From Phytobacter massiliensis JC163 (GTDB lineage Bacteria > Pseudomonadota > Gammaproteobacteria > Enterobacterales > Enterobacteriaceae), in assembly GCF_000321045.1 (NCBI RefSeq), contig NZ_HE578946.1, positions 553,735 to 617,734 on the forward strand: a stretch of 64,000 bases of DNA, in the 5' to 3' direction. Below the pieces are notes generated by a model. That model was not told the DNA's origin and made no database searches. It worked only from the letters and a program-made list of their open reading frames with translations. The position numbers and the translations under genes are program-made. Of this stretch, positions 21,150-29,731 are shown piece after piece (the stretch's first letter is position 1; each line of letters opens with the position of its first letter).

Positions 21150-21741
21150 TTTCATTCTCCTGTGAAATATTCTGTGCGGCCTTTAGCCCTTCCCAGCGCC
21201 GGGCACGGTTGTGCTCCAGACCGAACTGGTCAAGCACGCGGGTGACGATATGCTGCGCAATGTCGTCCGCAGTTTGCGGATGGTTGTACCAGGCGGGCAT
21301 CGGGGGAACCATCGCCACGCCCATGCGGGAGAGGGCGAGCATATTCTCTAAATGGATGGTGCTCAGCGGCGTTTCGCGGGGCACCAGTACCAGCTTGCGC
21401 CCCTCTTTAAGGATGACGTCGGCCGCCCGCCCAACCAGCCCTTCGGCATAACCTGCGCGAATGCCTGCCAGCGTCTTCATGCTGCAAGGGATGATTATCA
21501 TGCCGTCGGTACGAAACGACCCGGAGGAGATTGTCGCGGCCTGGTTGACCGGGCTGTGAACCACATCCGCCAGCGCTTCGACATCGCGAACGGAAAAGGG
21601 CGTTTCAAGTTCGATGGTGGTTTTGGCCCATTTCGACATGACCAGGTGCGTTTCCACATCTGGGATTGCGCGGAGCGCCTGCAATAGCGCCACGCCCAGC
21701 GGAGCGCCGGTCGCGCCCGTCATTCCGATAATCAGTCTCAT
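21139..21741 (-). CDS. kpdB: UbiX-family flavin prenyltransferase
   Basis: 200-residue flavin prenyltransferase that makes prenyl-FMN, the cofactor needed by the adjacent UbiD-type subunit. The N-terminal GMTGATGAPLGVALLQAL and the C-terminal GLVGRAADVILKEGRKLVLVPRETPL segments are family signatures. It is first gene of the operon. A 16-bp palindrome lies 17 bases upstream of the ATG, and a MarR-family gene is divergent. Confidence 0.93.
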   Translation of the reverse strand: MRLIIGMTGATGAPLGVALLQALRAIPDVETHLVMSKWAKTTIELETPFSVRDVEALADVVHSPVNQAATISSGSFRTDGMIIIPCSMKTLAGIRAGYAEGLVGRAADVILKEGRKLVLVPRETPLSTIHLENMLALSRMGVAMVPPMPAWYNHPQTADDIAQHIVTRVLDQFGLEHNRARRWEGLKAAQNISQENENGI

Positions 21742-21757
21742 TCATATCCTCAATAAT

Positions 21758-21773
21758 TGTTCGTGTACGAACA
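21758..21773. promoter_or_regulatory. Probable MarR-type operator of the kpd operon
   Basis: Perfect palindrome TGTTCGT-GT-ACGAACA, 7-bp arms with a 2-base centre, in the divergent gap between kpdB and the MarR gene and close to the kpdB start. Size and position fit a MarR dimer operator. That the neighbouring regulator binds it is inferred. Confidence 0.65.
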
Positions 21774-21912
21774 TTTTCATTTAAATTACTCCTTCACTCG
21801 AAAGTCGACAATCGCGTTTGCACAGGGCCGCATTTTTTGCACAAGCCGGGCGCGTTAAAATTTCGCCGTTTAGCGGCTATCATGAGGGGGTGATTTCAAC
21901 GATGGAGCATTC

Positions 21913-22317
21913 ATGGAGTTAAGAAACGAGACGTTTCATCTGCTACGCCACCTGTTTCAGCAGCACACCGCCTGCTGGCAGCAGGCGCTGCCGGACCTGA
22001 CCAAGCCGCAGTATGCGGTGATGCGCGCCATCGCGGAGCACCCCGGCATAGAGCAGGTCGCGCTCATCGAAGTCGCTGCCAGCACCAAAGCGACGCTGGC
22101 GGAGATGTTAAGCCGTATGGAGGCGCGCGGGCTGCTGCGCCGTGAGCACGATCCTGATGATAAGCGGCGGCGTTTTCTGTTTCTTACGCCAGAAGGGGAG
22201 ACGCTGTTGCAAAACAGCATGCCGCTGGGTAACGGCGTGGACAATGCGTTTCTTGGCAAATTAAGCGAAGCTGAACAGGCGCAGTTTACCCGGCTGATTC
22301 GCCGGATGATGGAATAA
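21913..22317 (+). CDS. MarR-family regulator, likely of kpd
   Basis: 134-residue winged-helix repressor. The HTH and wing are visible in the middle (QVALIEVAASTKATLAEMLSRMEARGLL, then REHDPDDKRRRFLFLTPEGE), the classic MarR pattern. It is divergent from kpdBCD, so it probably senses a phenolic acid and controls the decarboxylase. Homologues sit in the same rpoS-mutS interval in other enterobacteria. Ligand unknown. Confidence 0.85.
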   Translation: MELRNETFHLLRHLFQQHTACWQQALPDLTKPQYAVMRAIAEHPGIEQVALIEVAASTKATLAEMLSRMEARGLLRREHDPDDKRRRFLFLTPEGETLLQNSMPLGNGVDNAFLGKLSEAEQAQFTRLIRRMME

Positions 22318-22323
22318 AAGAAA

Positions 22324-22340
22324 GGCCGCCCGCGGCGGCC
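22324..22340 (+). terminator. Terminator-like hairpin after the MarR gene
   Basis: GGCCGCC-CGC-GGCGGCC, a 7-bp perfect stem a few bases after the MarR stop and before the convergent osmC stop. The T-run is weak, so termination efficiency is uncertain. Confidence 0.6.
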
Positions 22341-22374
22341 AGTAAAGCAGGAACCCCTGCCCGGGGCTGGGGGA

Positions 22375-22803
22375 TTAATTCAGCGTGTACTCCAGCGAAA
22401 TATCCGCATTGAGGACTTGTGATACCGGGCAGCCCGCTTTGGCTTTCTGAATGATTTCGTCAAAAGCCGCTTCTTCAATGCCCGGCACTTTCACCGTGCT
22501 GTTGAGGGCGATTTTGGTGATGGCGAAGCCGTCACCGGCTTTGTCCAGCGAGACCACCGCGGTGGTGTCAATGCTTTCAGCGGTATGGCCCGCTTCGCCC
22601 AGCATCAGCGACAGCGCCATAGAGAAACAGGCCGCGTGGGCCGCGCCGATAAGCTCTTCCGGGTTGGTGCCCGCCGCGCCTTCAAAGCGAGTGTTAAAGC
22701 CGTACGGCTGCTGGCTGAGCGCGCCGCTTTCCGTTGAAACTGTGCCTTTCCCGCGTTTGATGTCGCCTTCCCAGTGGGCCTGCCCTTTCTTCTGAATCGT
22801 CAT
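22375..22803 (-). CDS. osmC: Organic hydroperoxide peroxidase OsmC
   Basis: 142-residue thiol peroxidase that reduces organic hydroperoxides. The two conserved cysteines lie in HAACFSMALSLML and KAGCPVSQVL. Sequence is close to E. coli OsmC (143 residues). In E. coli osmC is elsewhere on the chromosome and is induced by osmotic stress, RpoS and RcsB; here it lies next to mutS in the variable rpoS-mutS interval. Whether a second osmC exists in this genome cannot be seen. Confidence 0.93.
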   Translation of the reverse strand: MTIQKKGQAHWEGDIKRGKGTVSTESGALSQQPYGFNTRFEGAAGTNPEELIGAAHAACFSMALSLMLGEAGHTAESIDTTAVVSLDKAGDGFAITKIALNSTVKVPGIEEAAFDEIIQKAKAGCPVSQVLNADISLEYTLN

Positions 22804-22907
22804 ATCATCGCTCCTTTTTTATCTTCAACAGAGATAAAAAGTATAGAAGCCACAGCCAGGCTTGCCCGGCTATGGCGCATTTTCAGAGTAATGACGGCAT
22901 CAAAGGT

Positions 22908-25469
22908 TTAGACCAGGCTTTTCAGGCGGTAGATCCACTCCAGCGCCTGGCGTGGGGTCAGCGAATCTGGGTCAAGATTTTCCAGCGCCTCAACGGCCGG
23001 GCTGGTCTCTTCCGGCGCGGCGAGCAGCGACATCTGGGTGCCATCGATCTGGGTTGCGCCCGCGCTGGGGGATAAACTCTCCAGCTCGCGCAGCTTGGCC
23101 CGCGCGCGTTTCACCACCTCTTTCGGCACGCCTGCCAGCGCGGCTACCGCCAGACCATAGCTCTTGCTGGCCGCCCCGTCCTGTACGCTGTGCATAAAGG
23201 CGATGGTGTCGCCGTGCTCTAAGGCGTCCAGGTGAACGTTCGCTACCCCTTCCATTTTTTCCGGCAGTTGGGTCAGCTCGAAATAGTGGGTGGCAAACAG
23301 CGTCAACGCTTTGATTTTATTCGCCAGATTCTCCGCGCAGGCCCACGCCAGCGACAGGCCGTCGTAGGTGGAGGTGCCGCGGCCAATCTCGTCCATCAGT
23401 ACCAGACTGTGTTCGGTGGCGTTATGCAGGATGTTGGCGGTTTCGGTCATCTCCACCATAAAGGTCGAGCGCCCGCTGGCCAGGTCATCCGCGGCCCCAA
23501 CGCGGGTGAAAATGCGGTCAATCGGGCCGATTTCCACTTTCTGCGCCGGGACGTAGCTGCCTATCCAGGCAAGCAGGGCAATCAGCGCCGTCTGGCGCAT
23601 ATAGGTACTTTTACCCCCCATATTCGGCCCGGTGATGATAAGCATCCTGCGCTGCGCGGAGAGATTCAGCGGGTTAGCGATAAAGGGCTCGGTCAGCACC
23701 TGCTCCACGACCGGGTGACGCCCCTCGACAATACGGATGCCGGGTTTATCGCTGAATGTCGGGCAGCAGTAGTTCAGCGTTTCCGCGCGCTCTGCCAGGT
23801 TCGTCAGCACATCCAGTTCCGCCAGCGCCGCGGCGCTCTGCTGCAGGTCGGCCAGGTGCGGCAGTAGCAGATCGAACAGTTCGTCATACAGCTGTTTTTC
23901 CAGCGCCAGCGCTTTCCCCTTCGAGGTGAGCACTTTGTCTTCGTACTCTTTCAGTTCGGGAATAATGTAGCGTTCGGCATTTTTGAGGGTCTGGCGGCGT
24001 ACGTAGTGAATCGGCGCGAGATGGCTCTGGCCGCGGCTTATCTGAATAAAATAACCGTGGACGGCGTTGTAGCCGACTTTCAGCGTATCAAGCCCCAGCT
24101 TCTCCCGTTCGCGTATCTCCAGCCGGTCGAGATAATCCGTGGCGCCGTCAGCCAGCCCGCGCCACTCGTCCAGCTCGGCGTTGTACCCCGGAGCGATTAC
24201 GCCGCCGTCGCGTACCAGCACCGGCGGCGCGTCGATAATCGCCCGCTCCAGCAGCTCACGCAGTTCGCTGAACTCGCCCATCTTTTCCCGCAGCTGCTGC
24301 ACCGGAGCGCAGGCGATTTCCGCCAGCTGCGCCCGCAGTTCCGGCAGTTGCTGGAACGCATGGCGCATCCGCGCCAGATCCCGCGGCCTTGCTGTACGCA
24401 GGGCAAGGCGAGCAAGGATGCGTTCCAGATCGCCCACCTGGCGCAGCACGGGCTGGAGCTGCGCGGCGTGTTCCTGCAGCGCGGCGATAGTCTGCTGCCT
24501 GGCGGTCAGGGTGTTGACGTCGCGGATCGGCATGTGCAGCCAGCGTTTAAGCATGCGGCTACCCATCGGCGTGACCGTACAGTCGAGCACCGAGGCCAGG
24601 GTGTTCTCGAAACCGCCCGCCAGGTTCTGGGTAATTTCCAGATTGCGACGCGTGGCGGCGTCCATAATGATGCTGTCCTGCTGACGCTCCATGGTAATTG
24701 AGCGGATATGCGGCAGGGAGGTGCGCTGGGTATCTTTGACATATTGCAGCAGGCAACCGGCGGCGCAGAGGCCGCGCGGGGCGTTTTCAACGCCAAAGCC
24801 GACCAGATCGCGGGTGCCGAACTGCAGGTTAAGCTGCTGGCGCGCGGTGTCGATTTCAAACTCCCACAGCGGACGCCTGCGCAGCCCGCGGCGGTTTTCA
24901 ATCAGCGCCATCTCGGCAAAATCTTCCGCATAGAGGAGCTCGGCCGGGTTGGTGCGCTGTAGCTCCGCCGCCATGGTTTCGCGGTCGGCGGGCTCGCTCA
25001 CGCGAAAACGGCCAGAGCTGATATCAAGCGTGGCGTAGCCAAAGCCTTTGCTGTCCTGCCAGATGGCCGCCAGCAGGTTGTCCTGGCGCTCCTGCAGCAG
25101 CGCCTCATCGCTGATAGTGCCGGGGGTGACGATGCGCACGACTTTACGCTCCACCGGCCCTTTGCTGGTGGCGGGATCGCCAATCTGCTCACAAATCGCC
25201 ACCGACTCGCCCAGGCTCACCAGCTTCGCCAGATAGTTCTCAACCGCGTGGTGCGGCACCCCCGCCATAGGGATCGGCTCGCCTGCTGACGCGCCGCGCT
25301 TCGTCAGCGAAATATCCATCAGCTGCGAGGCGCGCTTCGCATCGTCGTAAAACAGCTCGTAAAAATCACCCATCCGGTAAAACAGCAAAATATCCGGATG
25401 CTGCGCTTTCAGCTTGAGATACTGCTGCATCATCGGCGTGTGGGCGTCGAAGTTCTCTAGTGTACTCAT
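22908..25469 (-). CDS. mutS: DNA mismatch repair protein MutS
   Basis: 853-residue mismatch-recognition ATPase, the same length as E. coli MutS. The N-terminal mismatch-binding Phe-x-Glu is in [15 protein letters not shown] (near residue 36). The C-terminal Walker A is [17 protein letters not shown] and Walker B is [16 protein letters not shown]. It starts a message that runs leftward; the accessory patch begins just upstream at about 25.5 kb. Intact, with no sign of mutator-type truncation. Confidence 0.98.
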   Translation of the reverse strand: MSTLENFDAHTPMMQQYLKLKAQHPDILLFYRMGDFYELFYDDAKRASQLMDISLTKRGASAGEPIPMAGVPHHAVENYLAKLVSLGESVAICEQIGDPATSKGPVERKVVRIVTPGTISDEALLQERQDNLLAAIWQDSKGFGYATLDISSGRFRVSEPADRETMAAELQRTNPAELLYAEDFAEMALIENRRGLRRRPLWEFEIDTARQQLNLQFGTRDLVGFGVENAPRGLCAAGCLLQYVKDTQRTSLPHIRSITMERQQDSIIMDAATRRNLEITQNLAGGFENTLASVLDCTVTPMGSRMLKRWLHMPIRDVNTLTARQQTIAALQEHAAQLQPVLRQVGDLERILARLALRTARPRDLARMRHAFQQLPELRAQLAEIACAPVQQLREKMGEFSELRELLERAIIDAPPVLVRDGGVIAPGYNAELDEWRGLADGATDYLDRLEIREREKLGLDTLKVGYNAVHGYFIQISRGQSHLAPIHYVRRQTLKNAERYIIPELKEYEDKVLTSKGKALALEKQLYDELFDLLLPHLADLQQSAAALAELDVLTNLAERAETLNYCCPTFSDKPGIRIVEGRHPVVEQVLTEPFIANPLNLSAQRRMLIITGPNMGGKSTYMRQTALIALLAWIGSYVPAQKVEIGPIDRIFTRVGAADDLASGRSTFMVEMTETANILHNATEHSLVLMDEIGRGTSTYDGLSLAWACAENLANKIKALTLFATHYFELTQLPEKMEGVANVHLDALEHGDTIAFMHSVQDGAASKSYGLAVAALAGVPKEVVKRARAKLRELESLSPSAGATQIDGTQMSLLAAPEETSPAVEALENLDPDSLTPRQALEWIYRLKSLV

Positions 25470-25580
25470 CAGTTTATGATGTCCATTTTTTAAATTTTAA
25501 TGAGTTAGTGATGTTTGTTGTTCTCATTGATTTCACTTTGTCTCATTGGATCTCATGAAACCCTACATTTCGTTTCATAA

Positions 25581-26363
25581 ATGCGTAGGGAGCATGATAA
25601 CGGAGTCTTTAGGGCAGGAAAACAAGAGGCAAAGCCACTGTCGTTTAAAGCGATAGAAATGATGAAGCCAGGTGACAAAGATAAAGCTGATATTGTCAGA
25701 AATCGTGGTTTACGTGTCTCCTGTGGAACGACCGGTGTTAAGTCTTTTTTCAATCGCTACATGAGCCCTGTGACTGGAAAACTTGCGCAAGTCAAAATTG
25801 GCAACTTCCCGCAGACTTCTCTCGCCGCTGCACGTCTTAAACTCAACGAATTAAAGCTCCTCCGTCAGGAGGGGCGGTGTCCTGCATCAGAACTCAAGCA
25901 GGAAAAACAACTTCGTGCAATCGAGGCTGAACAGGTCAAAGTACCTGAATTAACTGTACAGGGATTAGTTGAGCTCTACCTCACTGAGCGCATTGAGGAC
26001 CGCAAAACTAAGGATGGCAAAATCATTCCGGGGGCCCGGAAGAAGAAAGGCCAGGATGAAGTGCGCAGAACACTGTATGCCGATGCGGTAGATAAACTGG
26101 GCAATCGTAATGCCGCTGAAATCACACGCAATGACGTGATTACACTTATCAATGGCATTGTTGCCAGAGGAGCAAAAGTGCAAGCCGGTAACGTTCTACG
26201 GGAGCTGTCTTTGGCCTACGAGTTCGCTATTGGTCTGGGGCGTTTTGATGCCAGCTTTGCTAATCCCGCGCTGTTGGTAAAATCCAGCCCATTGTTACCT
26301 GGAGGTAAGTATTCTTCACTGGAGGTTTTTTTTCAAACCAGCAGTATTGGGCGTGAAGTATAA
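25581..26363 (+). pseudogene. Truncated tyrosine integrase (DUF4102 type)
   Basis: 260 residues remain of an integrase that should be about 400. The N-terminal DUF4102/DUF3596-like arm-binding region is recognisable (FFNRYMSPVTGKLAQVKIGNFPQTSLAAARLKLNELK). The core-binding segment follows (VQGLVELYLTER, then NRNAAEITRNDVITLINGIVARGAKVQAGNVLRELSLAYEFA). The catalytic C-terminal Arg-His-Arg-Tyr domain is absent. From about 26300 the frame runs into unrelated sequence and stops. It is a relic of an island or P4-like prophage inserted beside mutS; no tRNA attachment site is involved. Confidence 0.85.
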
Positions 26364-26541
26364 CGGAAAGAGCTTCGATAAAAGCAATGAGCATGACAGT
26401 GCAACTACATTTGGTAAAGATAGATTCGCTAACTATATAGTTAGCGAGAATAGAAAACTCATTGATTTTTAACTGTTTAAACCCATACTTAATTCAATTG
26501 TAGAAATTAACGAGCATTTTATTAAACTTTATTTGCCAAAA
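26314..26541 (+). pseudogene. Relic of an unidentified C-terminal protein fragment
   Basis: In the frame +1 to the integrase end, an open stretch translates as ...FFFKPAVLGVKYNGKSFDKS, then NEHDSATTFGKDRFANYIV and KLIDF, then a TAA near 26470. After that stop the same frame continues with LFKPILNSIVEINEHFIKLY and ends at a TGA near 26541. One stop inside an otherwise protein-like reading suggests a decayed gene 3' end fused to the integrase stump by deletion. I do not recognise the family. Boundaries are approximate. Confidence 0.45.
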
Positions 26542-26564
26542 TGAACTTCTGAAAAGGTATCAGA

Positions 26565-26802
26565 ATGTTAATATCGAAAACTGATTATGCTCGTCATTGT
26601 GGGGTGAGCCGCCAGACAATATATGACTGAGTAGCCAAGGGGTAATTGCAGCCAGCCAGATTAAAATCTTTACTAACGGCTACGATTTTGTAAAAGGGTT
26701 TCTGCATATTGATTTTGACCCGTGCAGCTATGACTCTGTGTATTGGGGCGCATTACTCTTCTCGATGTCATACCTGCTGGCTATGCCTCGCAACAGATTC
26801 TA
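26565..26802 (+). pseudogene. Phage-like scraps (terminase-small-subunit-like HTH and unknown fragment)
   Basis: An ATG at 26565 opens a 21-codon peptide (MLISKTDYARHCGVSRQTIYD) that looks like the winged HTH start of a phage terminase small subunit or excisionase. It ends at a TGA where such proteins have Trp, and the next codons VAKG fit the same motif. From about 26633 a different frame reads VIAASQIKIFTNGYDFVKGF and continues to LLAMPRNRF before a TAG at about 26802. Neither part is functional as it stands. Confidence 0.4.
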
Positions 26803-27237
26803 GCCGCTTGATTTTGTTGCAGGCTGCTGGTGGGAAACAGCTTGCATCAATCCTGTCTTTTCATTGAATTTAGTAGAGCGTCACAATCATTTTTATGCGA
26901 AAAAACACCATGTCTTTCATGCATTAGAAATGCCAGTATTTTTGGGGCAAAAATGGAAAGTGTAAACCATGGTTGAGAGCCTCATAAAGACAGGCATCAT
27001 GGCAAAAGTGTAAAGGGGCGATATATAGAAATATTAAGGTTCAGGGGAGAGGATATGCACAAAGTGAACAGGACAAGACCATACCAACTTTACACTTTTG
27101 GTAAAGCAATTTTTTTCCCTGTGATCAAAGAAGTGCCCCTTACCCCGAATAAGTTTTAGCCTTAATCAGAAATATCCTAACACCTTACTTTCTGGCACTC
27201 TTATAATCGAAAGCATTGCTTACCATGAGGAATAGCA
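26803..27237. other. AT-rich non-coding interval with a 12-bp inverted repeat
   Basis: No convincing gene in these 435 bases. A perfect inverted repeat, CAAAAGTGTAAA (27003-27014) and TTTACACTTTTG (27089-27100), encloses 74 bases. A 34-codon ORF (27055-27159, MHKVNRTRPYQLYTFGK...) with GGAGAGGAT before its ATG overlaps the second arm. It could be chance or a small leader. The last 30 bases hold TGAGGAAT, a good ribosome site for the next gene. Confidence 0.4.
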
Positions 27238-28182
27238 ATGGACGTTATCCGGATGGATTTGCAGTCAAAACTGCAGGTAGTCCTAACCAAAGCTGCATCC
27301 CTGCTACCGTCTGATGTCGGGGAACAGCTTCTGGCTATGATTACTCCACAAGCGCTTGCTACGATGGCTGGAGTAGTCGTGATATGGGCTGGTGCCCATT
27401 TCTTTGGGATTGGCGAGATTGCTGATATCATACTGCTGGTAGTAGGGTGGGTGGCGATAGGTGGTGTTGCTTTTGAAGCCGGAAAAAAGCTGTATGACTT
27501 TGCTGTCAAAACTAACAATGCCAGAACAGAAGCAGACCTGGATGCTGCTGCTAAAGATCTGGCTGAAGCCATCACCCTTATCGGCGTTAATACCGTTCTG
27601 ATACTGCTGTTCAGAAAGAAACCTGGGGATACTTTTAAAAAGCCTCTAAGGGGGGTCGTTATGCCTCGTTACAGTGGAGAGATTGCTTCGCGTATGAATC
27701 TACCCCGCAACGGTGGCTGGCGTTATAAACCAATAATAAAAATTACCAAATACAAGGATGTTATACAGGGGGCGACAAAACCCTGGGGAGATGCTGTGGT
27801 TGGCCGTAACTTCTATCCGGAAGCTATGTCAAAAGAGGAAGCCTACCTTAAAATGCTCACCACGCTTTACCACGAGCAAGTCCATATGGCTATTGCCCCT
27901 AAATTTTACCTGCTGCGCGAGTTACGGGTCTTTATGAGGCAATCTGCTTATTCAAAGTCATATATACTACGCTATCTTGAAGAAGCTCTTGCCGAAACTA
28001 TCGGTTTGCTAAGAGCAAGGGGAATGAGCTCTGAATACATCATTCAGGGATTTAAATTTCCTTTGGGGAATACCTATGAGATTACTTTTTCCCTCCTACG
28101 ACAGGAAGCCGCAGGGATTCTCTTGGGACCAGTGACGGTCGGGGGGATTATGTATAGTGTCTGGTATGGAGCACAGCAATGA
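27238..28182 (+). CDS. Membrane-anchored HExxH metallopeptidase, probable toxin/effector
   Basis: 314 residues. Residues 40-80 and 111-125 are strongly hydrophobic (MAGVVVIWAGAHFFGIGEIA, IILLVVGWVAIGGVAF, ITLIGVNTVLILLF). This resembles the membrane-inserting linker before the toxic domain in many polymorphic or type VI secretion effectors. The C-terminal domain contains a gluzincin-like zinc motif, H212-E-Q-V-H216, followed by LEEALAETIG (Glu249, Glu253) as a likely third-ligand helix. No signal peptide, PAAR, Rhs or VgrG domain is visible. The gene overlaps a 92-residue ORF by 4 bases (ATGA), the usual layout of an effector-immunity pair. Flanks are decayed mobile DNA and AT-rich. Assignment to a secretion system is inference. 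Confidence 0.7.
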   Translation: MDVIRMDLQSKLQVVLTKAASLLPSDVGEQLLAMITPQALATMAGVVVIWAGAHFFGIGEIADIILLVVGWVAIGGVAFEAGKKLYDFAVKTNNARTEADLDAAAKDLAEAITLIGVNTVLILLFRKKPGDTFKKPLRGVVMPRYSGEIASRMNLPRNGGWRYKPIIKITKYKDVIQGATKPWGDAVVGRNFYPEAMSKEEAYLKMLTTLYHEQVHMAIAPKFYLLRELRVFMRQSAYSKSYILRYLEEALAETIGLLRARGMSSEYIIQGFKFPLGNTYEITFSLLRQEAAGILLGPVTVGGIMYSVWYGAQQ

Positions 28183-28457
28183 TTACGCAGGACAAAGCAA
28201 TACAAATAGCAAAGGATTATGCCGACCAAAATGGGCGAGGTTGGGATGAGCGTTACTATGAAGCCAGCCCTATGATCCTAAATGGTGAACCAGTATGGAT
28301 GATCTCTACATCTGATAATGAATATTCAGAAGAACTTCCTTGGATGATGGAGCATATGCCAAATCCTTCGTACTATTATATCAGTATGGTAGAAGCTAAG
28401 TGTATTGCAGTAGGATCCAGAGTGAATGAATTTCTAAGAGTAAATGAAGGCATTTAA
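28179..28457 (+). CDS. Probable cognate immunity protein
   Basis: 92-residue acidic protein starting inside the stop of the metallopeptidase gene (ATGA), so the two are translationally coupled. Residues 1-20 form a predicted amphipathic helix (QDKAIQIAKDYADQN). The middle reads NGEPVWMIST, followed by YYYISMVEAKCIAVGS. This helix-then-sheet pattern resembles PepSY-like or small immunity folds. No signal peptide is present, so it would neutralise the toxin in the cytoplasm or at the inner face. I do not recognise a named family; immunity function is inferred from gene order and size. Confidence 0.6.
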   Translation: MITQDKAIQIAKDYADQNGRGWDERYYEASPMILNGEPVWMISTSDNEYSEELPWMMEHMPNPSYYYISMVEAKCIAVGSRVNEFLRVNEGI

Positions 28458-28519
28458 TCTATTGTCAAAAACTGCATAGGTATTTTGGAGGAGGGAGAAT
28501 GGTTTTATCCAAACTTATA

Positions 28520-28672
28520 TCATGTAACGCTGGAAACAGAATAACTACGATCAAAAACCTGTTTGACTGCTTTAATTTTAAACTCTTCGGGATAACGCTT
28601 ACCGCCCATAGGCACCTCTCTTTAAGCCATCTTAAATGTCTCTGAGGTGTCTGTTAAACCCGTGGCGATTCA
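28520..28672 (-). mobile_element. IS3-family insertion sequence end with orfA start (remnant)
   Basis: On the minus strand the inverted-repeat-like end begins with TGAATCGCCACGGGTTTAAC at about 28672. Then comes an orfA start at 28609 reading MGGKRYPEEFKIKAVKQVFD, the typical N-terminus of IS3-family OrfA (HTH_Tnp_1). It stops after 29 codons at 28520, and similarity fades soon after. The transposase catalytic part is absent, so this is a left-over end. It separates the toxin/immunity pair from a DUF1524 fragment. Confidence 0.75.
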
Positions 28673-28955
28673 AAACCCTCGTGCTGACGTTACCTCCGAT
28701 ATGAGTATCATTCCTGATATTACCGAAGAGTTTCAGGAGAAATATTTGCATTGTATCGGGAATCTTACCTTAGAATCTTTAAGTGATAACTCAAGTAAGA
28801 GGAATATTGATTTTAATGGTAAGAATGCATGTTATTTTATTAAATCATCATTTAAGTGTCAAAACCAACTTGGTGATTTTTTAGATAATGGGGAATGGAC
28901 TGGTTCATCTATTAATCTTCGAACGGAGAAGTTAATTGGATTTGCTTTAGAGTAA
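28673..28955 (+). pseudogene. C-terminal fragment of a DUF1524 (GmrSD-type) nuclease
   Basis: The open frame starts within the IS end (ATG at 28647), but recognisable sequence begins after it. The pattern YLHCIGNLTLESLSDNSSK, then SSF, then NGEWTGSSINLRTEKLIGFALE matches the end of DUF1524/HNH domains. These occur in GmrSD-type type IV restriction enzymes and DUF262 proteins (IGNLTL, WT..I..R...L). The catalytic His-containing part and the whole DUF262 domain are missing. Probably the tail of a lost phage-defence gene cut by the IS. Confidence 0.6.
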
Positions 28956-29037
28956 TGATCTGCAACGTTTGAAAAATAGTTTTAATATGCTATTGTTTTA
29001 AATATTTTATTTTTTTATAAAGGAAATAGCTTTATCT

Positions 29038-29582
29038 CGTGGGCGATTACATTTTTAACCGATGCGCCGGTCAGTCACGCTTCTTTAGTTACCAGGCACA
29101 GCCGCTGACGATTATCGAAGAGCATTTTAAAAAAACTGACGGCCACCGTCATGCATCACATCCAGCAGCATAAAACGCCAGGCAAACTGCCGATGGTTTG
29201 CTCGCAGTTCGTCGCTCAATGTTTCGACGATGCGGGCGACGACTATCGTCTGCAATTCAGGCGACCGATGCTGGATTACTTCGCCGCTGGTTCCCTTCTC
29301 GAGCAGGCCGAGGCATGGTTCGCCCAGCAGGATAGGACACCCTGCAATACACCGCTAACTACGGTGGCTGAGGCGGCCAGTGGTGAAGAGCTGTGCCGGG
29401 AGTTAAAGCTGGCGCTTGAAGAAGAGAGCGTGCAGGAAAATGCGGATATGGAGGCTGAACTGGCAGTGGCGATTCGCGACTTTGCCTGCGTGCACCGGGA
29501 TTTAGCCGAGGAAGAGAGCGTGTCGGCGGACTTCTTACTGCACTGTACCTCCCTGACCCAGATTGGCACCATCAGCATCTGA
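29038..29582 (+). pseudogene. Decayed permuted papain-like amidase (YiiX/YebB-like)
   Basis: The N-terminal portion is spread over frames: GDYIF at 29041, TDAPVSHASLVT in the next frame, QPLTIIEEHF in another, and KLTATVMHHIQQHKTPGK returning to the frame that stays open from 29151. The His of VSHASL and the Cys of LPMVCSQFVAQCFDDAG are where NlpC/P60-like permuted amidases keep their catalytic pair. At least two frame changes between 29050 and 29150 indicate a pseudogene. The open C-terminal part has an acidic helical tail. Function lost or altered. Confidence 0.55.
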
Positions 29583-29731
29583 AAGCACGGTGATACCGGT
29601 ACTGCCGGTATCACTGGTAAATATTTTGCCCTTCCACCAGCATAACGTTGTCGTATTAAAAGATATGCTTGACCAGCACACCGCTTTGGGGCACTAATTA
29701 TCTGATTTAGTGGCCATGTACAGGTAGCGAA

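Noticed and set aside
28499..28645. A 48-codon ORF with a strong GGAGGAGGG ribosome site after the immunity gene
   Set aside because: It runs antisense through the IS3-family orfA remnant, so the coding appearance is accidental. The ribosome site may be left from a gene disrupted by the IS.
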